From Stenotrophomonas sp. 704A1 (lineage in GTDB: Bacteria; Pseudomonadota; Gammaproteobacteria; Xanthomonadales; Xanthomonadaceae), in assembly GCF_030549525.1 (NCBI RefSeq), contig NZ_CP130831.1:2691501-2755500 (forward strand): 64,000 nucleotides of DNA, read 5' to 3'. The notes beneath the pieces are model-generated. The model was not told the origin of the DNA and did not search any database. It saw only the letters and a program-made list of their open reading frames with translations. Every line of letters starts with the position of its first letter. The stretch's first letter is position 1. Made by a program: the position numbers and the translations under genes. Shown one piece after another: positions 52,899 through 61,956 of the stretch.

Positions 52899-53555
52899 TC
52901 AGTGTCCGCCTTCCTGCGCACCGAACATGCTCTTGGCGTACTGGATGCCCACGCCGTAGCCGCCGGCGTGGTCCCGGGCGATGCCGGTGGTCAGCGCGTA
53001 GGTTTCGCCACGCGCCCAGTCGCGCTGCAGCTCCAGCAGATACTGCACGCTGGTGACCGGCACGGCGCCGGCCTGCACCATGCGGCTGATCGCACGCTCG
53101 TGGGCCTCATCGCTGACGTCGCCGCAGGCATCGGTGATCACATACACCTCGAACCCCTGCTCCAGCGCCGACAGCGTCGGGCCGACGATGCACACGCTGG
53201 TCCACAGCCCGGCCAGCACCAGTCGGCGCTTGCCGATGCGGTTGATCTCATCGATCACCTGCGGGTCCTCCCAGGTGTTCATCGAGGTGCGGTCGAACAC
53301 CGGCTGGTCCGGGAAGATCGCCGGCAGCTCCGGGAACATCGGGCCGGAGAACGATTTCTCCGCCACGGTGGTCAGCAGCACCGGGACATTGAAGCCCTTG
53401 GCGGCCTTGCTGATCAGCGAAACGTTGTTGCGCAGCGCGGAGATGTCGATGGTATGGGTGGCAAAGGCCATCTGCGATTGGTAGTCGATCAGCACCAGGG
53501 CGTGATCGGTCGGCGACAGCAGCGCCTTGGCGGGAACAGCAGTAGCGGGGCTCAT
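52899..53555 (-). CDS. Isochorismatase-like cysteine hydrolase, YcaC type
   Basis: A 218-residue cysteine hydrolase. The catalytic set is Asp (VLIDYQSQM), Lys (TTVAEKSFSG) and Cys (WTSVCIVGPTLSAL). YcaC-like proteins are orphan members of this family that form octamers. It probably cleaves an amide or a similar bond, perhaps on a product of the neighbouring amidohydrolase. ATG 53555 (MSPATAVPAK); the frame is open upstream, over the AraC gene. Confidence 0.85.
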   Translation of the reverse strand: MSPATAVPAKALLSPTDHALVLIDYQSQMAFATHTIDISALRNNVSLISKAAKGFNVPVLLTTVAEKSFSGPMFPELPAIFPDQPVFDRTSMNTWEDPQVIDEINRIGKRRLVLAGLWTSVCIVGPTLSALEQGFEVYVITDACGDVSDEAHERAISRMVQAGAVPVTSVQYLLELQRDWARGETYALTTGIARDHAGGYGVGIQYAKSMFGAQEGGH

Positions 53556-53968
53556 GGATGGACTCCGGTGGAGGAAACAGCAGGAGGAAGCGCGAGTGCG
53601 GCATCGCCGGCCAGGTACTGGCCAGGACTGCAGCCGGTCTCGGCACGGAAACTGCGCACGAAATGACTCTGGTCGAAGAAGCCCAGATGCTGGGCCAGGC
53701 AGGTCATCGACTGCGCGCTGCCGGGCAGCAGCTGCCGCGCCCGCTCGATGCGACGGCGGCGCACGTAGCGCAGCGGGCTGGCACCGGTACCGCTGCGGAA
53801 CAGCCGCACCAGATGGAAACGGCTCACGCAGGCCACTTCGGCCAGTTCGGTGACCCGCAACGGCTGCGAAAGATGCGCATCGATATAGCGCAGGGCCCGC
53901 TGCAGGGCCGCCGACTGCCGGGGCGCCAGCGCGGGCATCGGCGGGACGGAAGAGGAAACGGTAGCCAT
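53552..53968 (-). CDS. Short AraC-family regulator
   Basis: A 138-residue protein that is almost only the AraC DNA-binding domain: two HTHs (VTELAEVACVSRFHLVRLF and LAQHLGFFDQSHFVRSFRAE), with about 20 residues before and no sensory domain. It is the first gene of the coupled six-gene operon and overlaps the isochorismatase-like gene by 4 bp, so it likely controls its own operon. Confidence 0.83.
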   Translation of the reverse strand: MATVSSSVPPMPALAPRQSAALQRALRYIDAHLSQPLRVTELAEVACVSRFHLVRLFRSGTGASPLRYVRRRRIERARQLLPGSAQSMTCLAQHLGFFDQSHFVRSFRAETGCSPGQYLAGDAALALPPAVSSTGVHP

Positions 53969-54047
53969 GCGGGGGCGCCGTGACGGGGGTGGCCCATGGT
54001 GCGATGGCGCGCAGCCCGGCCCTACCCCCGACGGTCGCAGCGGCCAC

Positions 54048-54380
54048 TCACCCGAACGGGGGAGGCCCGCGCCCCAGCAGGCGTCGTCCGAACAGGCGCG
54101 CATCCAGCGAATAGGCGCCCGGCCCGAGCAGCAGCAGCGCCAGCGGCAGCAGCGACCACGGCAGCGCCACCCCCTGCCCGTGCAGCGTGATCGCCGCCAG
54201 CGCCACCGCCAGCGGCGTGAACAGGCCCGACAGCAGCAGCCCCATCGCCAGCAGGCACACCAGCCCGCCCCTGCCGGCAGGCGTAGCCGGCACCCACAGC
54301 GCCGCCGCCACGCACAGCCGCAGCCACAGCAGTCCGAGGCCCGGACCGCGGTCGGGAAACATCACATACAAGCGCTGCAT
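54048..54380 (-). CDS. Small membrane protein, DoxX-like
   Basis: A 110-residue protein with four hydrophobic segments and a C-terminus reading GPGAYSLDARLFGRRLLG, a pattern common in DoxX-like small membrane proteins. ATG 54380. It is divergent from the sensor kinase gene (about 96 bp apart) and ends 79 bp upstream of the AraC gene on the same strand, so it may belong to either unit. Function unknown. Confidence 0.7.
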   Translation of the reverse strand: MQRLYVMFPDRGPGLGLLWLRLCVAAALWVPATPAGRGGLVCLLAMGLLLSGLFTPLAVALAAITLHGQGVALPWSLLPLALLLLGPGAYSLDARLFGRRLLGRGPPPFG

Positions 54381-54476
54381 TGCCGGGCTCCCTGCTCCAT
54401 GACCGCGTGATAGCCGACCGCAGCGCGGCCCGCCTACCCCGATCGGGTCACCCCGGCATGCCCCGCACCTGCCAGA

Positions 54477-57400
54477 ATGACCGCCATGCGTGGCCGCCCC
54501 CTCCTCCCCCTGCGCTGCCTGCCGGCGCTGCTGGCGTGGCTGCTGTGGTTGATTGCCCTGCCCGTGTCCGCCACGCAGCACCCGGCGGTCAGCGACGGCC
54601 TGCCCGGCTACCAGCACACCGCGTGGCGGGTCGGCCAGGGCGCGCCCGGCGATATCTGGGACATCGCCCAGGATCGCCAGGGCATGTTGTGGCTGGCGAC
54701 CGGCTCGGGCCTGTACCGCTTCGACGGGCGCCGCTTCGAACGACAGGACGCGCCCGCCGGCAACCATTTCCCGTCCACCAACATGGTCACCCTGGGGCTG
54801 GATGAGCGCGACGGTCGCGATGGCCTGTGGATCGGCTATTTCCAGGCCGGCATCAGCCAGTTCACGCCGGCGCGGCTGCGCAGTTTCGGGCGCCCGCAGG
54901 GCGTGCCGGTCGGCGTCGTGCCGCGCTTCGCACATGACCGCAGCGGCCGCCTGTGGGCCGCCGTCAACGGTGGCCTGCGCTGGTTCGACGGCCAGCACTG
55001 GCAGGCGCCGCCCGCCAGCGACGGGCTGCCGCAGCGGCGCGTGCAGTGGGTGCTGCAGGACAGCCATGGCACCTTCTGGGTGCTGGCCGACCTGCAGGTG
55101 TGGAAGCGGCCAGCGGGACAGACCCGATTCGAGAACACCGGCATCGCGGTTTCGCAGATGGCATCGCTGGTGGAGAGCCCCGCCGGCGAGATCTGGCTGG
55201 CCGACCGCGTGCGCGGAACCTCGCCACTGGCCAACGCGCGGGGCCTGCTGCCGGCCAGCGAGCGCGAAGCACGTCGGTTGCCGGAGCTGGTCGCCGCGCG
55301 CCTGCAGTTCACCGCCGACGGCGCACTGTGGGCCACGCTGAGCCCGCACGGCGGTGTTGCCCGGGTCACCTTCGATGGCACCCGGGCGGTGCGCATCGAG
55401 CGCTTCGATGCAGCGCAGGGACTGACCGCCACCTCGGCGGTCCCGGTCATTGCCGACCGCGAGGGCAATCTCTGGGTCGGCACCAATCTGGGCCTCAACC
55501 GCTTCCGCGCGCACAGCGTGCAGACCCTCGCGGTGGGGCCTACCGATCCGTACCGGACGCTGGTGCGCGGCAGCGATGGCCGGGTCTACGGCTACGGTGA
55601 AGACCTGCGCCTGTTCGATCTGCGCCGCAGCCTGCTGACCGGCACGGCCGCGCAGCTGCAGGCCGCCGCACGCGCGGCGCCGACCCCGGTCTGGCAGTTC
55701 GACTGGATCAACCTGGCCCGCACCACCGGCGGGCACACCACCCGCATTGCGCTGCCTGCCCCGTTCACCGGGCAGCCGCTGCACGCGCTGCTGTTTGCCG
55801 ACGACGAGCAGGCCTGGGTCTGCGCCGGCGAGCGCGCCGTGCTGCAGTACACGCACAACCAGTGGCGGCGCGAAACCCGGCTTCCCGAACAGGCCTGCTC
55901 CTCGTTGGCACGCGCGGCCGATGGCAGCCTGCTGCTCGGCTATGCCGATGGCACGCTGCGCCGCCTGCACGACGGTGCCGTTGACCGCGTCGACGCCGCG
56001 CAGGGCCTGTCCGTGGGTCCGGTGACCGCACTGCTGCAGCATGACGACCTGCTGCTGGTGGCCGGCGAGGCCGGCCTGGCGGCGCGGGTGGGCAGCGGGC
56101 GCTTCACGGCGGTCCGCACCGACATGGCCGGTGTGCTGGAAGGCATCACCGGCATGGTCGCCGATGGCAAGGGGCAGCTCTGGCTCAATGGCAGCCGCGG
56201 TCTGGTCCGGCTGCAGGGCGCGGCGCTGCGCAGCGCGCTGCGCGAGGGGCATGCGGTCACTCCGCGCCTGTTCGATGCGGTCGACGGCATGCCCGGCATC
56301 GCCCTGCAGAGCGGGCCGATCGCAACGGCGGTGCTGGCCGCGGATGGCCTGCTGTGGCTGGCCACCAACCAGGGCCTGGCCTGGCTGGATACCACGCAGT
56401 CGCACGTGAACCCGATGGCACCGGGCGTGCGCATCGGCGATGTCCTGTATGGCAACACCCAGACGCCCCTGCTGGAAGGCCTGCGGCTGCCGGCCGGCAC
56501 CACCCAGCTGCAGATCGACTACGTCGCGCTGTCGCTGGCGCGTCCCGAACGCAACCGCTACCGCTACCGGCTGTCCGGGGTCGATGACGGCTGGCAGGAG
56601 GTTGCCGGCAGCACGCGCGCGTACTACACCAACCTGGCGCCGGGCCATTACCGCTTCGAGGTCCAGGCTGCCAACGAAGACGGCATCTGGAGCCGCGCGC
56701 CGGCCAGCCGCAGCTTCCGCATCGCCCCGACCTTCCTGCAGAGCATCTGGTTCAAGCTGCTGTGCGTGCTGCTGGTGCTGGCCACGCTGGTGATGGCCGT
56801 ACGCATCCGCAGCGGCCAGCTTGCTGCGTTGTTCCGCGCGCGCCTGCAGGAGCGCAACGGTGAACGCGAACGCATCGCCCGCGACCTGCACGACACCCTG
56901 TTGCAGGGCAGCCAGGGCCTGATCCTGCGCCTGCATGCGATCAGCCAGTCAGCGCAGACGCCCGAGCCGGTGCGTCACCAGCTGGAGGAGGCGATGCTGC
57001 TGGCCGAGCGCAACCTGGCCGAAGGCCGCGAACGGGTCAACGCGCTGCGTGATGGACCGTTCGCCGGTCGCGACCTCGCCTCGGCCCTGGCCGACGTGCA
57101 CGCCGAGTACGCCGGCCAGGGCATCAACCCGCTGCGCCTGACCGTGGAAGGTGCGCCGCCGCCGCTGCAGCCGGAGGCCGCCGAAGAAGTGTTCCTGATC
57201 GGCCGCGAGGCGATCCGCAATGCGTTGCGGCACGCCCACGCCCGCGCCATCGAAGTGGAACTGTCGTATGGCCCGCGCTGCTTCCTGCTGCACGTGCGCG
57301 ACGATGGCGTCGGCATTGCCGACGCAGACGCCGGCCGCGGCCACTGGGGCATGCAGGGCATGCGCGAACGCGCGCATCGGCTGGGCGCGCAGCTGCAGTT

Positions 57401-57515
57401 GTGGACCCGTCCCGGCCTGGGCACCGAAGTTGCACTGGCGGTTCCCGCGCGCCGCCTGTATCACCGCCGTCGCGGCCACTGGCGCTGGCCCTGGAGCAGA
57501 CCCACCCATGACTGA
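54477..57515 (+). CDS. Sensor histidine kinase with periplasmic beta-propeller (reg_prop/Y_Y_Y)
   Basis: A 1012-residue two-component sensor. It has a signal peptide, two-component-regulator propeller repeats (about 55-680, e.g. GDIWDIAQDRQGMLWLATGS and DREGNLWVGTNLGLNRF), a Y_Y_Y domain (about 670-745, RYRYRLSGVDDGWQEV) and one TM helix (near 755-775). A HisKA_3 domain (ARDLHDTLLQGSQG, His805) and a HATPase (NALRHAHAR, DDGVGIAD) follow. A Met 3 codons in (54486) is an alternative start. The ligand is unknown. The stop overlaps the response-regulator start by 8 bp. Confidence 0.9.
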   Translation: MTAMRGRPLLPLRCLPALLAWLLWLIALPVSATQHPAVSDGLPGYQHTAWRVGQGAPGDIWDIAQDRQGMLWLATGSGLYRFDGRRFERQDAPAGNHFPSTNMVTLGLDERDGRDGLWIGYFQAGISQFTPARLRSFGRPQGVPVGVVPRFAHDRSGRLWAAVNGGLRWFDGQHWQAPPASDGLPQRRVQWVLQDSHGTFWVLADLQVWKRPAGQTRFENTGIAVSQMASLVESPAGEIWLADRVRGTSPLANARGLLPASEREARRLPELVAARLQFTADGALWATLSPHGGVARVTFDGTRAVRIERFDAAQGLTATSAVPVIADREGNLWVGTNLGLNRFRAHSVQTLAVGPTDPYRTLVRGSDGRVYGYGEDLRLFDLRRSLLTGTAAQLQAAARAAPTPVWQFDWINLARTTGGHTTRIALPAPFTGQPLHALLFADDEQAWVCAGERAVLQYTHNQWRRETRLPEQACSSLARAADGSLLLGYADGTLRRLHDGAVDRVDAAQGLSVGPVTALLQHDDLLLVAGEAGLAARVGSGRFTAVRTDMAGVLEGITGMVADGKGQLWLNGSRGLVRLQGAALRSALREGHAVTPRLFDAVDGMPGIALQSGPIATAVLAADGLLWLATNQGLAWLDTTQSHVNPMAPGVRIGDVLYGNTQTPLLEGLRLPAGTTQLQIDYVALSLARPERNRYRYRLSGVDDGWQEVAGSTRAYYTNLAPGHYRFEVQAANEDGIWSRAPASRSFRIAPTFLQSIWFKLLCVLLVLATLVMAVRIRSGQLAALFRARLQERNGERERIARDLHDTLLQGSQGLILRLHAISQSAQTPEPVRHQLEEAMLLAERNLAEGRERVNALRDGPFAGRDLASALADVHAEYAGQGINPLRLTVEGAPPPLQPEAAEEVFLIGREAIRNALRHAHARAIEVELSYGPRCFLLHVRDDGVGIADADAGRGHWGMQGMRERAHRLGAQLQLWTRPGLGTEVALAVPARRLYHRRRGHWRWPWSRPTHD

Positions 57516-58161
57516 TTCCCCCGCCCGTATCGGCGTCCTGGTGGTCGACGACCATCCCCTGCTGCGCGACGGTCTGGCCGCCCTGCTCGGTGCCCATCCG
57601 GACCTGCAGCTGCTCGGCGAAGCCGCCGACGGCGAGGAGGCGCTGGCCTGTTACCCGCGGCTGCAGCCGGACGTGGTGTTGATGGACCTGCAGATGCCGC
57701 GCATGGACGGCGTGGAAGCCATCGTGCGGATCCGCGCCCTGGATCCGCGCGCCAGGATCATCGTGCTGACCACCTACCGTGGCGATGTGCGCGCGGTGCG
57801 TGCACTGCAGGCCGGCGCCAGTGCGTACCTGCTCAAGGACATGCTGCGCCACGAGCTGGTGGACACCATCCGCATGGTCGCCAGCGGTCGCCGCGCACCG
57901 ATCCCCGCGGCGGTGGCCGCGGGCATCGCCGCACACGTGGTGGAAGACCGGCTGTCGCCGCGCGAGACCGAGGTGCTGCGCCACGTCGCCGGTGGCCTGT
58001 CGAACAAGCGCATCGGTGAACGCATGCAGATTTCCGAGCAGACGGTGAAGGCGCACATGAAGAGCCTGATGGACAAGCTGGGCGTGGGCGACCGCACGCA
58101 TGCGGTCACCCAGGCGTTGCGGCGCGGCATCATCAGCCTGGACGACACCGGTCACGACTAG
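57508..58161 (+). CDS. NarL/FixJ-family response regulator
   Basis: A 217-residue response regulator. The receiver domain has VVDDHPLLRDG, the phosphoacceptor Asp60 (VVLMDLQMPRMDG) and Lys (AYLLKDM). The LuxR-type HTH is at about 150-205 (LSPRETEVLRHVAGGLSNKRIG). It is the partner of the upstream kinase, with an 8-bp overlap. Targets are unknown; the divergent membrane-protein gene or the MFS gene downstream are candidates. Confidence 0.92.
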   Translation: MTDSPARIGVLVVDDHPLLRDGLAALLGAHPDLQLLGEAADGEEALACYPRLQPDVVLMDLQMPRMDGVEAIVRIRALDPRARIIVLTTYRGDVRAVRALQAGASAYLLKDMLRHELVDTIRMVASGRRAPIPAAVAAGIAAHVVEDRLSPRETEVLRHVAGGLSNKRIGERMQISEQTVKAHMKSLMDKLGVGDRTHAVTQALRRGIISLDDTGHD

Positions 58162-58167
58162 AGCGGC

Positions 58168-58192
58168 CCGGCAGGGCGCGCCGCCCTGCCGG
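58168..58192. terminator. Bidirectional hairpin between response regulator and MFS genes
   Basis: CCGGCAGGGC, loop GCGCC, GCCCTGCCGG: a 10-bp perfect stem between convergent genes. Confidence 0.65.
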
Positions 58193-58199
58193 ACACCCC

Positions 58200-59393
58200 T
58201 CATCTCAAACGAAGCAGCAGGCTGCCGGCCGCACACCCCACCGCCAGCCAGGCCACGCCCTGCCACCCCCATTGCGCCAGCGCCAGGCTGCCCAGCGCAC
58301 CACCGGCGGCCATGCCGATGAACATGCCGGTGAACAGCAGCGCGTTGAGCCGGCTGCGCGCCGGCGGCACCAGGCCATAGACCAGCGTCTGATGCGCCAC
58401 CAGCGCCGACTGGAAACCAAAGTCGAACAGCAGCGCGCTCACCACCAGCAACGGCAACAGCGCGGCGGCCGGCAGCCAGGGCTCGGCCAGCAGCAGGCCG
58501 AAGCCGAGCAGCGCCACCACGATCGCCAGCCGCGCCACTGCATGGCTGCCCAGTCGATCGGCGAAGCGGCCAGCGAACGGCGCGGCCAGTGCACCGGCCG
58601 CACCCGCAACGCCGAACGCACCTGCCGCCGCACTGCCCAGTCCCAGCCGTGCATGCAGCATCAGCGCCAGGGTCGACCAGAACGCACTGAAGCCCACCGC
58701 CAGCAGCGACTGGCTGGCCACCGCGCGGCGCAGCTGCGGCTGCCCGCGCCACAGCGCCAGCAGCGATCCTAGCAGGGCGGGATAGCGCAGCGTGCTGGTC
58801 GGTGCGAACCGGGGCAATGCCCGTGCCATCACCGCGCCCATCACCGCCACCGACACCGCCGCCAGCATGAACTGGCTGCGCCAGCCCCAGGCCTCGGCAA
58901 CCAGGCCGCTGACCACCCGCGACAACAGGATGCCCAGCAGCAGCCCGGTCATCACCCGGCCGACGATCTGCCCGCGCTGCGCATCCGGGGCCAGCACCGC
59001 GGCGGCGGGCACGATGTCCTGTGCCAGGGTCGCCATCAGCCCCACCAGCAGGCTGGCCAGCAGCAGGCCGGGAAGGTGCCCGACCGTTGCCGCGGCGCCC
59101 AGCGCCACCGCCAGCAGCGCCGATTTCCCCAGGATCAGGGCACGGCGATCGAAGCGGTCGCCCAACGGCGCCAGCAACAGGATGCCCAGCGCGTAGCCGA
59201 GCTGGGTCAGGGTCGGCACCAGCCCGGCGGCGCGCTCACCCGCGCCGAGATCGGCTGCGATCAGCCCCAGCATCGGTTGGCTGTAGTACAGCGAGGCCAC
59301 CGAAAAGCCTGCACCGGCGGCCATGGCCAGCACCAGCGGGGTGGACGGTGCGGTGACCGGGACGGTGGCCGCGGACAGCAAGGGAGTCGACAT
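58200..59393 (-). CDS. MFS-family exporter
   Basis: A 397-residue major facilitator with about 12 helices. MFS signatures appear at GYALGILLLAPLGDRFDRRAL (loop 2-3) and GRFADRLGSHAVAR (loop 8-9). The N-terminal SLYYSQPMLGLIA places it among DHA1-type transporters of the YnfM/YfcJ kind. The substrate is unknown. It is divergent from a LysR gene that probably regulates it. Confidence 0.87.
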   Translation of the reverse strand: MSTPLLSAATVPVTAPSTPLVLAMAAGAGFSVASLYYSQPMLGLIAADLGAGERAAGLVPTLTQLGYALGILLLAPLGDRFDRRALILGKSALLAVALGAAATVGHLPGLLLASLLVGLMATLAQDIVPAAAVLAPDAQRGQIVGRVMTGLLLGILLSRVVSGLVAEAWGWRSQFMLAAVSVAVMGAVMARALPRFAPTSTLRYPALLGSLLALWRGQPQLRRAVASQSLLAVGFSAFWSTLALMLHARLGLGSAAAGAFGVAGAAGALAAPFAGRFADRLGSHAVARLAIVVALLGFGLLLAEPWLPAAALLPLLVVSALLFDFGFQSALVAHQTLVYGLVPPARSRLNALLFTGMFIGMAAGGALGSLALAQWGWQGVAWLAVGCAAGSLLLRLR

Positions 59394-59485
59394 GGGGGAA
59401 TCCTGGAAGGAAGTGCGCGCATCCTCCCCTTATTCGCCGCGCGTCTGTAGTAGGCTGAACCACATACCCTTCATACTTAGAACGC

Positions 59486-60415
59486 ATGAACGACTCCGCG
59501 GCCGGCGCCGATCGCCTGGATCTGCTGCGCACCTTCCTGCGCATCGTCGATGCCGGCAGCCTGTCGGCCGCCGCCGTGCAGCTGGGCACCACCCAGCCGA
59601 CGGTCAGCCGGCGCCTGCAGGCGCTGGAGCGGCAGCTCGGACTGCGCCTGCTGCAGCGCTCCACCCATGGCCTGCAGCTGACCGAAGAGGGCCTGCGCTG
59701 CCAGCGCCACGCTCAACGGGTGGTGGACGAATGGGAATCGCTGCAGGCCGAACTGCACGGCGAACCGGAAACCCTGCGCGGGCGCCTGCGGGTGATGGTG
59801 CCGCATGCCTTCGGCCAGGCGCAGCTGCTGCCGACCATGCTCGGCTTCCTCGACCGGCATCCCCAGCTGAGCCTGGAATGGATCCTGGAGGACCGCCGGC
59901 CGGACTTCATTGCCGAAGGCATCGACTGCGCGGTGCGGGTGGGCCCGGTGGACGAGCCGCGCATGGTCGCACTGCCGTTGGCCGAGGTGCCGCGCATCGT
60001 GGTGGCGGCGCCGTCGCTGGTGCAGGCCAGCACGGTCAGCTCGCCGGAACAGGCGCAGTCACTGCCGTGGATCTCGCTGGTCACCTACTACCGCGAGCGC
60101 CTGCTGCTGCATGACGCGCAAGGGCGCGCGCATACGCTGTCGATCAGTCCGCGCCTGCTCAGCGACAACCTGTTCGTCGTGCAGCAGGCCGCGCGTGCCG
60201 GCTTGGGAGCGGCGGTGGTCTCGGCCTGGCTGGTCGCCGAGGACCTGGCACAAGGGCGGCTGGTGCAGCTGCTGCCGGACTGGCAGGCTCCACCCCTGCC
60301 GGTGCACGTGGTGTTTCCCGCCGCACGCCATCAGCCACCGCGGCTGCGCGCCTTCATCGACGCGATGAAGGCCGCGCTGCCGCAGCTGCATGGAATGCGG
60401 CCGGCGTCGCGTTGA
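59486..60415 (+). CDS. LysR-family transcriptional regulator, divergent to the MFS gene
   Basis: A 309-residue LysR regulator with the N-terminal HTH (AGSLSAAAVQLGTTQPTVSR) and LQALERQLGLRLLQRST. The C-terminal ligand domain is of the DNA-binding/periplasmic-binding type (LRVMVPHAFGQAQLL). The 92 bp between it and the MFS gene carry the probable shared operator. Confidence 0.9.
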   Translation: MNDSAAGADRLDLLRTFLRIVDAGSLSAAAVQLGTTQPTVSRRLQALERQLGLRLLQRSTHGLQLTEEGLRCQRHAQRVVDEWESLQAELHGEPETLRGRLRVMVPHAFGQAQLLPTMLGFLDRHPQLSLEWILEDRRPDFIAEGIDCAVRVGPVDEPRMVALPLAEVPRIVVAAPSLVQASTVSSPEQAQSLPWISLVTYYRERLLLHDAQGRAHTLSISPRLLSDNLFVVQQAARAGLGAAVVSAWLVAEDLAQGRLVQLLPDWQAPPLPVHVVFPAARHQPPRLRAFIDAMKAALPQLHGMRPASR

Positions 60416-60446
60416 CACGCTGGTCGGATCCGCCCCCCTCCGATCG

Positions 60447-61904
60447 TCAGTTCGCCTTCGCCGCCTCGGCATCCCACGCGGCGACCTTGGCCCGGGTATC
60501 GGCCAGCATCCGGTCCAGCGCCGCACGGTCATGGACGGTGCCGCGCAGGATCACGCTGTCGATCTTCTCGGTGGCCGCGATGTCCTGCAGCGGATTGGCG
60601 GTCAGCAGTACCAGATCCGCAGCCTTGCCCTGTGCCACACCACCGTAGCGGTCCATCTGGCCAAACCAGGCCGGGCCGGACCGGGTTGCGGCCGACAGCG
60701 CCTGCGGTGCGCTCAGGCCTTCCTTCACGAACAGCTGCAGTTCCTGGTGCAGGGCGATGCCCGGGAAGTTGAACGAGTTGAGGAAGCCGGCATCGGTACC
60801 GGCAATGATCGTCACGCCTGCTTCCTGCAGCAGCGGCAGCACTGCGGCCACCTGGTGGTACTGCGCGTGGCGCGCTTGGATCTGTGCCGGCGTAGCCTTG
60901 GCCGCGCGGTCCACGCGCCACTGGTAGGTCGCGCGCAGGCCCGGGCCGATGTAGGCCAGGTACGGGTCGTCGGCGTGGTTGTCCTGGTCGAGGAAGTCGA
61001 GGATGCGGCCGCCGTTGAGGGTCGGCGTCACGAACACGCCACGCTTGGCGAAATCCCGGTAGGCGTGCATCGCGGTGTCGCGGTCGAAGCTGGCATCGAG
61101 GCGGCGGTTGGCTTCGGCGCGATCGATGCGGCCGGCGCCGAAATCGGCGGCGATCTGCGCCTCGTCCTTGCTGCCGGCCTTGAACGCATAGTCCAGGTGC
61201 TCGATCGAGGCCAGGCCGGCATCGACCGCCTGCTCCACCGTCAGTGCCATCGGGATGTGGCCCGAGGCCTTGAAGCCGGCCTTGCGCGCGGCACTGGCCG
61301 AGTACAGGAACAGCTCGGGCTTCAGCGTGCTGTCGGTGATCTTCACGAAATCGACCTTGTCGTGCTGCAGGCGCGCGATCGCGGCGTCCGCATCGGCCGT
61401 GCTGCCCACTTCGATCGTGCCCTTCCACACCGGCTTGATCCCTTCGATCTTGGCCCCCGAGGTCAGCAGGCGCGGCCCGAACAGGGTGCCGTTGGCGATC
61501 TCGCCGCGCCACTGCAGCACCTGCTGCGGCAGGTCACCCGAACAGTCACGCACGGTGGTGATGCCATGGGCGATGTACAGCGGCAGCAGCGCCTTGTTCT
61601 CTTCGATCAGCGCCGGGCCACCGCCGAAGTGCACGTGCATGTCCCACAGGCCCGGGATCAGGTACTTGCCCTTGGCGTCGATCTGGCGGGCCGCGCTCCA
61701 CTGGCCGCGCAGCTGCGCGTCCGGGCCGACCGCGACGATGTCCTCGCCACGGATCACCACGCTCTGCCCGGCCTGGGTGCGGGCGTGTTCGACATCGACC
61801 ACGGTGGCATTGCGGATCAGCAGGTCGGCGCGTTCGGCAGCCGAGACCGACAGCGGCGCGACCGCAAGGAGGATGGCAAGGGACAACGGACGGGAACGGA
61901 ACAT
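60447..61904 (-). CDS. Exported amidohydrolase (imidazolonepropionase/prolidase-like)
   Basis: A 485-residue metal-dependent hydrolase with a signal peptide (LSLAILLAVAPLSVSAA), so it is periplasmic or secreted. The metal-binding HxH is in GLWDMHVHFGG, His in KASGHIPMA and SIEHLDYA, and Asp in IIAGTDAGF. The substrate could be a dipeptide or cyclic amide. AGGA lies 8 bp before ATG 61904; ATG 61913 is also in frame. It follows the ankyrin lipoprotein gene by 52 bp. Confidence 0.85.
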   Translation of the reverse strand: MFRSRPLSLAILLAVAPLSVSAAERADLLIRNATVVDVEHARTQAGQSVVIRGEDIVAVGPDAQLRGQWSAARQIDAKGKYLIPGLWDMHVHFGGGPALIEENKALLPLYIAHGITTVRDCSGDLPQQVLQWRGEIANGTLFGPRLLTSGAKIEGIKPVWKGTIEVGSTADADAAIARLQHDKVDFVKITDSTLKPELFLYSASAARKAGFKASGHIPMALTVEQAVDAGLASIEHLDYAFKAGSKDEAQIAADFGAGRIDRAEANRRLDASFDRDTAMHAYRDFAKRGVFVTPTLNGGRILDFLDQDNHADDPYLAYIGPGLRATYQWRVDRAAKATPAQIQARHAQYHQVAAVLPLLQEAGVTIIAGTDAGFLNSFNFPGIALHQELQLFVKEGLSAPQALSAATRSGPAWFGQMDRYGGVAQGKAADLVLLTANPLQDIAATEKIDSVILRGTVHDRAALDRMLADTRAKVAAWDAEAAKAN

Positions 61905-61956
61905 GGACAGCATCCTGGTGGGCACGACCCGCGTGCAGGGTGGAAGGGGACGGTCT

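Noticed and set aside
49685..53056. Plus-strand open frame of about 1100 codons across the porin/amidohydrolase operon
   Set aside because: Crosses several real minus-strand genes and has low-complexity composition with no recognisable domain.
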